From contig JAZKAS010000017.1 in assembly GCA_040389005.1 (NCBI GenBank), forward strand, positions 1 to 64,000: a DNA stretch of 64,000 nt. Reading direction: 5' to 3'. Below are positions 45,533 through 53,197 of the stretch, in pieces (positions within the stretch are counted from its first letter, which is position 1; each line of letters opens with the position of its first letter). Below the pieces are notes generated by a model. The model saw nothing but the letters and a program-made list of their open reading frames with translations, had not been told where the DNA came from and did not search any database. Source of the DNA: JAGOUN01 sp040389005. Its GTDB lineage: Bacteria; Pseudomonadota; Gammaproteobacteria; JAGOUN01. Both the position numbers and the translations under genes were made by a program.

Positions 45533-48500
45533 CTACTGAGCGGACAGAGTAATGCTAGGTTGTGAACCTTCCTCTGCGGCTAGGTGTTTAGGATTTTCTG
45601 GCTCAATATTGCCTTTTTCTACCACTATTACAAATGGCGATTTTCCCGCGCTATTTTCTTTCACCAACTTGCCTTCAAATATTCTCAATGGAGATTGTTT
45701 TGGTTGCACAGGCACTTCAGGATCAGGGTATCGATTTTTAATCTTATCGTTAAGCGTCTGTTCGTTTGCTTCAAGATCGCTAATGTTATTGTTTAATGCC
45801 GCTCTGACTGAATCAGTGGTTATGTCTAAAAGTTTTTTCTTTTCTTCAAGTGCAGCATTGACGCGATTTAACGATAAGTGTTCGGGTACATTCGCACACT
45901 CGAATTCGATATCGGTTAATATCTTTTTTGCCACAGGGTGGCTGTTGGATCTTAATCTTGCGCACCATTCGCTTGCTATTTTAACTGCGGACGAATCATT
46001 AGAAAGAGCGCGTATGCGAACAGCAAATGAAACGGCTTGTGTTAATTGGTCTGTTAATGTTTTAAGAGAAACATCGCTGAGCTTTTCAAGTGTTTGCAGA
46101 CTTTTTTCAATGGATGCGCTCGAATCAGTAATAACTTTTTCTAAAGATGCAACGATTCCTTGGTTTTCTTCGGCAATATCAGCACATTGATTTCCTCTGA
46201 CAATAGAGAGCATCCTGTTTATCTGCTGATTATCAGGCGATTCTTCAATCACCAGATCTATAAGCATGGCTTTAAACTCGGTAATATGATCTTGTTTGAC
46301 CGCCTTTTCGCCACGAGCTCGACCGATTGTTTGATTGTAGAGCCAAGCGAGCGTCGTGTTGCCTGAGTAATAATACTTCGTTTTCTCAAAATCTAAGTTT
46401 ACGAATTTTAATATCTCTTCTATATTTGTTAAACAAGCACTAGCGCTTTCTTCTTCGGATTTTAAAGACAAATGTGTTTTTAGATCTTTGATATTTTCAA
46501 TGTTTTTATGATCTTTTAAAACTCTATTGATATGTTCATGGACTTTCGATTTTTTATCGTTTTTTCCCACTGCAGGACGTTCATCAATATATTTATTTGC
46601 TCTGTTCTTTGTTTCTTCTTCTAGCATATTGTCGTTATTTCGTTCGACAAGTTTTTCAAAAACATATTGTCGTTTTGCTGCTGTCAAACGTTCAGCTTTT
46701 TGTTTTGAATCATTTTTGTTTGCGTCTTTTTGAAACTCGTAGCCGGGGTTAGTATCCTTTTTGGGGACATAATACAGCGGCGTACTGGTTCTCCAAGAAT
46801 CACCAATGAGTTCTGGTGATTTTAATTCAGTTTGTTTTACGTCCAATCCAAATTTTTCACGTGCAAATTGCGCCGTGGCGTGTATTTTGTGATTGATTGG
46901 AGCTGCATCAAAACCAAGGAATCCATCAAGGCCGTGAAGCCACTGAAATCCAACTTTACGATTACCCTTGCCACTATATTTTTCAGCACGTTTAACACTT
47001 GCGGTCCAGCCGCCGCTTCCAAGCCAGTCAGATGAGCCGGTGCGTTTAAATTGTTGTTTGTCTTCAAAATCTCGTGCATGCGCAATCTTCCGGCATGCAT
47101 TGAGAGTTTTGGAGTCGATATCGTGTTGCCAAGCTTGCGTAGTATCCGCGATTGCTTTTGTTACATTTTCTGTTGTTTCTGCTGCGCTGACGATTCCAGT
47201 TGCGAAAGCAAAGCCACTCCAGTAATTTTTTTGTTTTTCAAGTTGTTGAGCTTCTACTTCATCTAAAGAAGGTTCATTTAGAAGATCTTTGATTTTCAAA
47301 ACATCATTTACAATCCAATTCCACTCAGGTTTTCGATACGGCGTCGCTAAAGTTTTTAAAAGCTTTTGAGCGTTGGCCATGAAGATCATGCGAATGATTT
47401 CTGTAATTTCATTTTGAGTAGCATTATCTGCTGATTTGTCTTCATAGAGCTGTTTGAAATAGAGCAAATGTTCTGGCGTGAGTAATACATCTAATGCATG
47501 ACCAGCCATTTTTTTTGTTGATATCTCTTCGCTTTGAATGCCTCCTAAAGCATAGGCAATTGTTTTGCGAATTTCATATAATTCTTTCTTGATATTAACA
47601 GGTGTTTCATTTTCTGCAGGTTTGCGACGTAAGCTGCCAAGATAATCACCAAATAATTTTTTCCAGGCAATAACGTCCTCATCTTTTGCGTTCTCTGCAG
47701 AAGTTATGATTTTAGCTGTACGAATCAATACATGATCTATAAATTTGATAGAGGATTTAAGTTTATCCCAAGCAATAGGTCCAAAATGAGATTGTGTTTC
47801 TGTTTTTAGTTGCTCTAATCCCCCTAAAGCAGATAAGGCCACAGTTTCATTGGCAGCGCTGAGGATTAATTTATTTTCAGCGTTGTAAAAAGGTATTGTT
47901 AACCTTTCCTTGATACTTTGGGATTGATTGGAAGCTGAATATAATGCTCCAGCGAGACGCTCAAGATTATTAGCAAGAAAAGGATATTTGATCGTCCACG
48001 CTTTTTGAAATGCAGGGTTGCCAAGTAATTGACTCCAAACAAGCATGTGTTTTCTATCTTTAAATGCTTTAATGATTGCATTAGCTTGTTTAGGCGTAAT
48101 CGCTGTTTCAGAATTTATTTCGGTTTTTATCGCATTTTTAAATTGTAGTAACAACCAATCGGACAATACTCTTTCTGTTGCCTCAGAAGGGTCGGCATAA
48201 TAAGTTTCGATTAGCGGTGTGAGGATGTCCAACGTAAGCACTTTATAGCGATCAGGCTTGGTTTTCATCCATGGATTAATCGATTCTGGAGTTTTGCTCG
48301 CATCATGGGCGATTACTTTCCAGATCGAATCTTCACCAACATCGGCAAGCGCTTCCATACAAGTTCGGTTTGAAAAAATATAGGTATTAATACAGTCTTT
48401 TTGCAGTTCTTGAGAAACATTTGTTTGCAAGCAATCCCAAAATGTTTTTTCTTCGCCACGCTCTTTAAAATAGCGAAAGAAGGCGGTAATGATATTGTGT

Positions 48501-48931
48501 TGATGGTGTCTTGCAACCTTAGCGCCACTTTCTTTATGATTTACTAAATATTGATTTTCTATAAAAGCTATAAAAAATTTTTGTATTTCTTCTAATTTGA
48601 AACCTGTTGTGATGCTATTAAACAGCGTAGAATCTTCAAAAACAAGACTGCGTGTAAATGTAGAGTGATGTTTAAAGCTTAAAATAATTTGTTCTTTTAA
48701 TGTGGCTGAAATTTTCTCCAAAATTGCCGGAGGCACCAAAGCTGCATTGAAGTATTTAAAACGCCCTTGTACATCGCTAGTGAGTTTTTCTTCTGAGAAA
48801 TCGTTAGCAGTAAGCCCAGAGAAAAATTTCGCCAATATGCAGTTTTTTATTTTTTCGTTTCTAAAGTATACGGTACAAAATGACTTGCATGTGAAGGAGG
48901 AGCTACCTTTATTATTTCTAACTGCTCCCAT
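45533..48931 (-). CDS. Large unknown protein, second part of a gene split by a -1 frame change
   Basis: The ORF is 1132 residues, but the first about 31 codons (48931 to about 48840) overlap the upstream ORF, are Cys-rich and look non-coding; there is no ribosome-binding site for ATG 48931 or TTG 48835. Reliable coding starts at KNCILAKFFSGLTANDF, exactly where the upstream ORF stops. A -1 slip at AAAAAA (48850-48855) joins them as ETKK-IKNCILAKFF. So this may be the second part of one protein of about 1930 residues. Helical throughout, with WLHGLDGFLGFDAAPINHKIH near the middle and coiled-coil-like stretches at the end. No family recognised. C-terminus Glu/Pro/Ser-rich. Confidence 0.7.
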   Translation of the reverse strand: MGAVRNNKGSSSFTCKSFCTVYFRNEKIKNCILAKFFSGLTANDFSEEKLTSDVQGRFKYFNAALVPPAILEKISATLKEQIILSFKHHSTFTRSLVFEDSTLFNSITTGFKLEEIQKFFIAFIENQYLVNHKESGAKVARHHQHNIITAFFRYFKERGEEKTFWDCLQTNVSQELQKDCINTYIFSNRTCMEALADVGEDSIWKVIAHDASKTPESINPWMKTKPDRYKVLTLDILTPLIETYYADPSEATERVLSDWLLLQFKNAIKTEINSETAITPKQANAIIKAFKDRKHMLVWSQLLGNPAFQKAWTIKYPFLANNLERLAGALYSASNQSQSIKERLTIPFYNAENKLILSAANETVALSALGGLEQLKTETQSHFGPIAWDKLKSSIKFIDHVLIRTAKIITSAENAKDEDVIAWKKLFGDYLGSLRRKPAENETPVNIKKELYEIRKTIAYALGGIQSEEISTKKMAGHALDVLLTPEHLLYFKQLYEDKSADNATQNEITEIIRMIFMANAQKLLKTLATPYRKPEWNWIVNDVLKIKDLLNEPSLDEVEAQQLEKQKNYWSGFAFATGIVSAAETTENVTKAIADTTQAWQHDIDSKTLNACRKIAHARDFEDKQQFKRTGSSDWLGSGGWTASVKRAEKYSGKGNRKVGFQWLHGLDGFLGFDAAPINHKIHATAQFAREKFGLDVKQTELKSPELIGDSWRTSTPLYYVPKKDTNPGYEFQKDANKNDSKQKAERLTAAKRQYVFEKLVERNNDNMLEEETKNRANKYIDERPAVGKNDKKSKVHEHINRVLKDHKNIENIKDLKTHLSLKSEEESASACLTNIEEILKFVNLDFEKTKYYYSGNTTLAWLYNQTIGRARGEKAVKQDHITEFKAMLIDLVIEESPDNQQINRMLSIVRGNQCADIAEENQGIVASLEKVITDSSASIEKSLQTLEKLSDVSLKTLTDQLTQAVSFAVRIRALSNDSSAVKIASEWCARLRSNSHPVAKKILTDIEFECANVPEHLSLNRVNAALEEKKKLLDITTDSVRAALNNNISDLEANEQTLNDKIKNRYPDPEVPVQPKQSPLRIFEGKLVKENSAGKSPFVIVVEKGNIEPENPKHLAAEEGSQPSITLSAQ

Positions 48932-51303
48932 AAATAAAGATGCTTCTCAGGGTTATTAATTAAATAAGCTGTGTAAACGGGCGAATGTATAATCGCATCA
49001 AATAAATTTGATTTTGATTGGCCTTCAGGATAACTCGCGAGTAAATCTAAAATACTTTCCATGTCGCCGCAGTGTGACAAGCTGGCGGCAATTAGTTTTT
49101 CACATGTTGTTTCTGAAAGCTCGGCTTTGTTTTTCGCAAGTACTTTCAGGGTTTTTTCAAACAAGAATTTTGCTTTAGCACTTGATTTTTCATCCTGATT
49201 GTTAGCGAACAACTCTAGAAGCTTATCGAGTTTATTATTTACAATATGTAACAAAGGAATGTTAATGCATTTGCCAAGCGCTTCTAATTCTTCTAGTGGA
49301 ACATAAGTAATGACATTGAGCCAAGCATTGGGGGGAAGTTTGTTTGCGTTTTTTATCACATTAAACGGAAATTCAGTGCCGAAAGTACGTAGCAATGTAT
49401 TGTCATATTGTGCTGCCTCATCACCAATCAAGGTTCTTGCAGTTGTATCCCTTAAGAGTTTTGCTGCGCTGGTTATGGAGTCTGTATAGACATATTTTAA
49501 AAGCGCACTGTAATAATAATCAGAAAACACGTTTTTCGCTTGCTCATTGTTTTCGCAGTTTTTCTCAGCTTGCTCTAGCACCGCTAGGATAAATTCATCA
49601 GCAGTGAGTTGTTGAGTTTCAGATAAAGCTTGTACATTTATGGCGGTTTCTGTTTTTATTTCATTCGCCTCGACAGCTTTTTCTGTTTCTGATTCTGTTG
49701 CTTTTACAGTTCTTGCTTTTATAGGCGAGTNNNNNNNNNNGATTGCTTTTGCTTCTATTGCTGATTTTACTTCTGCGTCGGCGTTTGCAGTTTTTGCATA
49801 ATGTTGATTCATGCGCTCCATATATAACTGACGCATTTTAAGCGCATCGATACATTCTTTTAATGAGATGGCCTCATCGTCTAATGCAATGATGGTATTC
49901 GGGTTTTGGAGCGCTGCATTCAGTTCAGCATGTGCTTTTAAGGCACCCTCATCGTTGTCTAACGATTGATACATAGTCGCTACAAGTGTCGATGTGCTAT
50001 ATTCCTGTGACGCTTGGTGTATTGCTTGACTGCCGTAAGAGGAGCGATTTTGTAAATACTTTAATATATCTTCATTTGCTTTGCCTTTTTCAAAAATCAA
50101 GCCTTTAACAAAGAATTCTAAAATCATCGCTTTTTCAAAATGTTTGACGTCATCGAACTGCGACAATATAAAATTTTTATATTCGACCGGATTTACTGCA
50201 TCTAACTCGGTTTTTTTCTCGGCCTTTTCTAGAAGAAGTTGGCGCGTAGCGACAAACTTAGGCAATCTTTCTTGTCTGTCTTTTTTGTGTTTTTGAAAAA
50301 GTGGATAAGCTTCTTGAAATAAGGCGCCAACACTATGAGGATTGCAATGGCCTAACAAAATAGATATTGGTATTTGATATTTTTGTGTAATCGCTGTGAT
50401 TTTTTTGACAAAAGCAATTAATTTATTTTCTTTCTCATTTGCATCTTTTGTCTCTAAGATTGAGGCAACTTCACTTGGTATATTTTCGTATTCATGCGAC
50501 AACAAATGTTTTAAAAAACTGTGCATCCAAACATCTTTATCGGTATTTTTTGATTGCGTGATAAATTGATGGATGTTAGCGAATATGGCGGCTTTTTCAT
50601 TTAAAATTTCATTTAAATTGTTTTCTGATATTTCTTCTTTGACGGTTTGTCCTTCTTGTTTTGCTTCTAAGATGGTTTTTTTTGTATTTTGTTCTCGCAG
50701 AATCAATAGATTTAAGCGTTTGACCAATAACTTAAGCGCAGGATCGTCTTCTCCTTGCTCGCTTACTTCACTTAGACTCTTTTGAAGAAATGCAGGTAAT
50801 CGATCTATTGCGAGAATAGAGTCAATGCTGTCATGGTCTTCAAGGTCTTCAAATTCATTATCTAAGTTGCGATATTCTTCATCGTCAGATTCGTCGGTTG
50901 TATCGCCATCTTCAGTATTGGCAATATTTTCTTGCTTCCATGTCGCTCTTATTTTTTCTTTATGCAACCTAATGGTATCGTCACTAAGTCGTATGATTTG
51001 TTCAGTTTTATGTGAATCTAGAACACGGAAACTCTTTCCTAGGTCATTTTTTGAAATAATGCCTGACTTTCGTTTGTTAAAGTCTCGTGCTTCTTGAGTT
51101 TCAGTTGAAAGCTGAGGTTCGACGAGTGGTATAAAAGTGTTGCCTTCATAGAGCATGAAAGTTAGTGTCTGATCAGTTTGATAAACAATCAGCGCAGGTT
51201 GTTTTTCTTTGATAGAGCTGAAGAACTTTGGGTGTTTCTTGAGTGTATCTTTATCTTCAGGATTAAATGACACAACATACACGTACTTGGCTAGTAAACT
51301 CAT
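48847..51303 (-). CDS. Large unknown protein, first part of a gene split by a -1 frame change
   Basis: About 818 residues plus an assembly gap (49731-49740). ATG 51301-51303 (MSLLAKYVYVVSFNPEDKD) is preceded by AAGGGGCGTGTC, a good ribosome-binding site, so the longer ORF from 51354 is rejected. There is a strongly acidic stretch near residue 135 (DGDTTDESDDEEYRNLDNEFEDLED) and an Ala/Glu/Thr-rich stretch around the gap (AIEAKAI...TVKATESETEKAVEANEIKTE). Mostly helical, soluble, no family recognised. Stops at 48847 just after AAA AAA, where a one-base slip would fuse it to the following ORF. Has a GCCTATACT motif 23 bases upstream. Confidence 0.75.
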   Translation of the reverse strand: MSLLAKYVYVVSFNPEDKDTLKKHPKFFSSIKEKQPALIVYQTDQTLTFMLYEGNTFIPLVEPQLSTETQEARDFNKRKSGIISKNDLGKSFRVLDSHKTEQIIRLSDDTIRLHKEKIRATWKQENIANTEDGDTTDESDDEEYRNLDNEFEDLEDHDSIDSILAIDRLPAFLQKSLSEVSEQGEDDPALKLLVKRLNLLILREQNTKKTILEAKQEGQTVKEEISENNLNEILNEKAAIFANIHQFITQSKNTDKDVWMHSFLKHLLSHEYENIPSEVASILETKDANEKENKLIAFVKKITAITQKYQIPISILLGHCNPHSVGALFQEAYPLFQKHKKDRQERLPKFVATRQLLLEKAEKKTELDAVNPVEYKNFILSQFDDVKHFEKAMILEFFVKGLIFEKGKANEDILKYLQNRSSYGSQAIHQASQEYSTSTLVATMYQSLDNDEGALKAHAELNAALQNPNTIIALDDEAISLKECIDALKMRQLYMERMNQHYAKTANADAEVKSAIEAKAIXXXXSPIKARTVKATESETEKAVEANEIKTETAINVQALSETQQLTADEFILAVLEQAEKNCENNEQAKNVFSDYYYSALLKYVYTDSITSAAKLLRDTTARTLIGDEAAQYDNTLLRTFGTEFPFNVIKNANKLPPNAWLNVITYVPLEELEALGKCINIPLLHIVNNKLDKLLELFANNQDEKSSAKAKFLFEKTLKVLAKNKAELSETTCEKLIAASLSHCGDMESILDLLASYPEGQSKSNLFDAIIHSPVYTAYLINNPEKHLYLWEQLEIIKVAPPSHASHFVPYTLETKK
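49731..49740. other. Assembly gap (10 N)
   Basis: Run of 10 N inside an Ala/Lys/Glu-rich, repeat-like part of the large unknown gene. The frame is kept across it. Confidence 0.99.
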
Positions 51304-51325
51304 GACACGCCCCTTTTTTCTTTTC

Positions 51326-51335
51326 AGTATAGGCC
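51326..51335 (-). promoter_or_regulatory. GCCTATACT promoter-like motif
   Basis: On the minus strand GGCCTATACT, 23 bases before ATG 51303. Third copy of the motif also seen at 21305 and 42527. Confidence 0.5.
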
Positions 51336-51373
51336 CAGATTTATTAAATTTCACTTAAGGAGACAAATAATCT

Positions 51374-51402
51374 TTGGTTTTTGATGAAAATTCTGTTATA
51401 GA
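51374..51402 (+). promoter_or_regulatory. Predicted sigma-70 promoter for dksA
   Basis: TTGGTT (51374-51379) and TATAGA (51397-51402) with 17 bases between them, followed by the ribosome-binding region AAGAAGGT before ATG 51441. Confidence 0.5.
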
Positions 51403-51440
51403 AGCTGCCAGTTTTTTGTCTTTATCAAGAAGGTACCGAA

Positions 51441-51950
51441 ATGGCAGAGAAAATTAAAGCAGCGACAAAAGTGACTAAAGCATCTCCTAAGGCTTCCGCC
51501 AAGGCTAAAGAGCCGACCAAGGCCGCCTCTTCAAGTGCTTCTGTAAGTGGTGTGAAAGCGTATTCGCTAAGTAGCAATGAAGAATACATGAATGATGCGC
51601 AACAGGCGCATTTTAAAGAGTTACTCAAGGCTTGGCGTGTTACGTTGATGGGTAAATTGGATACAGCAGTAATGCATCTTAAAGATGAACCCAAGCATTT
51701 TGCCGATCTTAACGATCGTGCTTCACAAGAAGAAGAGTTCAATTTAGAGTGGAAGGCCCGTGACCGCGATGCTGATCTCGTGACCAAAATCGATGAAGCG
51801 TTGAAGAGCCTTCATGATGGCAATTATGGCTATTGCGAAGACTGCGGCATAGAAATTGGTATTCGTCGTTTAGAAGCGCGCCCCACAGCGACGCTTTGTA
51901 TTGATTGTAAAACCTTAGCAGAAATGCGCGAGCGTCAAGCCGGTATGTAG
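51441..51950 (+). CDS. dksA: RNA polymerase-binding transcription factor DksA
   Basis: Works with ppGpp to adjust initiation at rRNA and amino-acid promoters. 169 residues against 151 in E. coli. The coiled-coil and zinc-finger parts match: DRASQEEEFNLEWKARDRDADLVTKIDEALKSL with the coiled-coil-tip aspartates (D-A-D), then zinc finger CEDCG...LCIDCKTLAEMRE. The first about 37 residues are a Lys/Ala/Ser/Thr-rich extension that is probably disordered. In Legionella, DksA influences growth-phase control of virulence traits; its place directly before the dot/icm genes is suggestive only. Confidence 0.96.
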   Translation: MAEKIKAATKVTKASPKASAKAKEPTKAASSSASVSGVKAYSLSSNEEYMNDAQQAHFKELLKAWRVTLMGKLDTAVMHLKDEPKHFADLNDRASQEEEFNLEWKARDRDADLVTKIDEALKSLHDGNYGYCEDCGIEIGIRRLEARPTATLCIDCKTLAEMRERQAGM

Positions 51951-51977
51951 TAGGGGTGGTGTTTTGTGCCTGCCCTT
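51949..51977. repeat. REP-like short element downstream of dksA
   Basis: GTAGGGGTGGTG, TTTTGT, GCCTGCCCTT: imperfect dyad around TTTTGTG with the same GTAGGGG...CGCCC/TGCCC layout as the copies in hemA and prmC. It starts at the dksA stop codon and may act as terminator or mRNA end. The rest of 51978-52057 carries the AAAGGGATAG ribosome-binding region of icmP and no other clear signal. Confidence 0.55.
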
Positions 51978-52057
51978 CTAAGAACGCCTGTGCCTTGTAC
52001 CTAGCCTTCGTCTATGGCACCATGATTAGCATGAAATAATGAAAGGGATAGTATTCT

Positions 52058-53197
52058 ATGGCGCCGGGTGGAGGAGGTCAACAACCTGACAATTCATTAG
52101 GTCCCTTGTGGATCATGCTGGCTATCTGCATTGTAGGTGGGTTGATCTGGTATTTTTTACATGCTTACATCATGCTGGTATTTTTGAAGCTTAAAGTCAT
52201 AGAAATGACGATCATCGGCGTATTTACTTCTCAATTAAACGGCGTAAAGGCTTACGCGTCTACGGTTTCACCGGCTAATGTTACGTTTGTACAGGCACAA
52301 TATATCGCCACAAGCGTGGGTAAATACATAGGCATTCCTTGTGCTATTTTAATGGTGCTATTGGCTGCTGTTATTTATAAAAGTGCTTCTGCAACAGCCT
52401 ATCGACGCTCCTACAACATGAAAGAACTCGCCAAAGCTCAAGAAGAAATCTGGCCACAAATTAAGCCGGTTGCGCCGCTCAATTTAATTAAAACTGATAT
52501 TCGCAAAGGTCTTTGGTCGATGTCGTTAACTCCGATGGAGTTCTGCATGCAGAAAAAACTCATTATCGAAGAAGAAGTCATGCCTTTAGAAGATGAGCTG
52601 TTGCGCCGTAAGCGGATTGTCGCAAAACTTAATAAGGGTAAAGCAAATGCATTATTTACACTACAATTAGGTCGACAGTGGCGCGGATGTGAAAATTTAC
52701 CGCCGCATTTACAAGCGTTATTTGGGGTGTTTGCCGCAAAAGCGAATGGTGATCGAGAGGCTGCTTATGCGGTTTTAGCGGCATTGTCCAATGCGTATAA
52801 TACTGAAAAAAACACGCTGGATTGCTCAAATGTTTGCGAAGGCGGCCCTTTATCACTTTGTAAGAAATATATGAATGTGAAAGCGGTTAAGCTCGTCACT
52901 ACTTCGCATGCTTATGAATTAACCGTCATGGCTTCGATGCTAGAATTAGCACGTTATGATGGCGTATTGAGTAGTTCTGATTTTCTATGGTTGAAACCCA
53001 TCGATCGAAAAGCGTGGTTTTTATTAAATGGCATTGGCCGAAGAACTCCGGTGTGTGAAGCGGCGGGCATCTTTGCGCATTGGCTTGCTGAAAAAGAATT
53101 AGGAAAAAAATCGATTCTACCCATGACGGAATCTGCAACGCTTGCGCTTGAACTCGCTCTGCAAGAAATTACGTATCATCGTGAGGACGCAGCATGA
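52058..53197 (+). CDS. icmP: Dot/Icm type IVB secretion protein IcmP/DotM
   Basis: Inner-membrane component of the coupling complex that works with DotL. 379 residues, as in Legionella (about 376). N-terminal Gly-rich lead, two membrane helices (LWIMLAICIVGGLIWYFL and KYIGIPCAILMVLLAAVIY), then a cytoplasmic domain with TDIRKGLWSMSLTPMEFC, LFTLQLGRQWRG, SHAYELTVMASMLELAR and FLWLKPIDRKAWFLLNGIGRRTPVCEAAGIFAHW, which I recognise from DotM. First gene of the block; the icmTSRQ genes are not upstream. Overlaps icmO by 4 bases (ATGA). Confidence 0.94.
   Translation: MAPGGGGQQPDNSLGPLWIMLAICIVGGLIWYFLHAYIMLVFLKLKVIEMTIIGVFTSQLNGVKAYASTVSPANVTFVQAQYIATSVGKYIGIPCAILMVLLAAVIYKSASATAYRRSYNMKELAKAQEEIWPQIKPVAPLNLIKTDIRKGLWSMSLTPMEFCMQKKLIIEEEVMPLEDELLRRKRIVAKLNKGKANALFTLQLGRQWRGCENLPPHLQALFGVFAAKANGDREAAYAVLAALSNAYNTEKNTLDCSNVCEGGPLSLCKKYMNVKAVKLVTTSHAYELTVMASMLELARYDGVLSSSDFLWLKPIDRKAWFLLNGIGRRTPVCEAAGIFAHWLAEKELGKKSILPMTESATLALELALQEITYHREDAA

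Noticed and set aside
45552..46190. 212-residue plus-strand ORF opposite the large unknown gene
   Set aside because: Ser/Phe/Cys-rich composition typical of an antisense shadow; no ribosome-binding site; the minus-strand frame is open over 3 kb.
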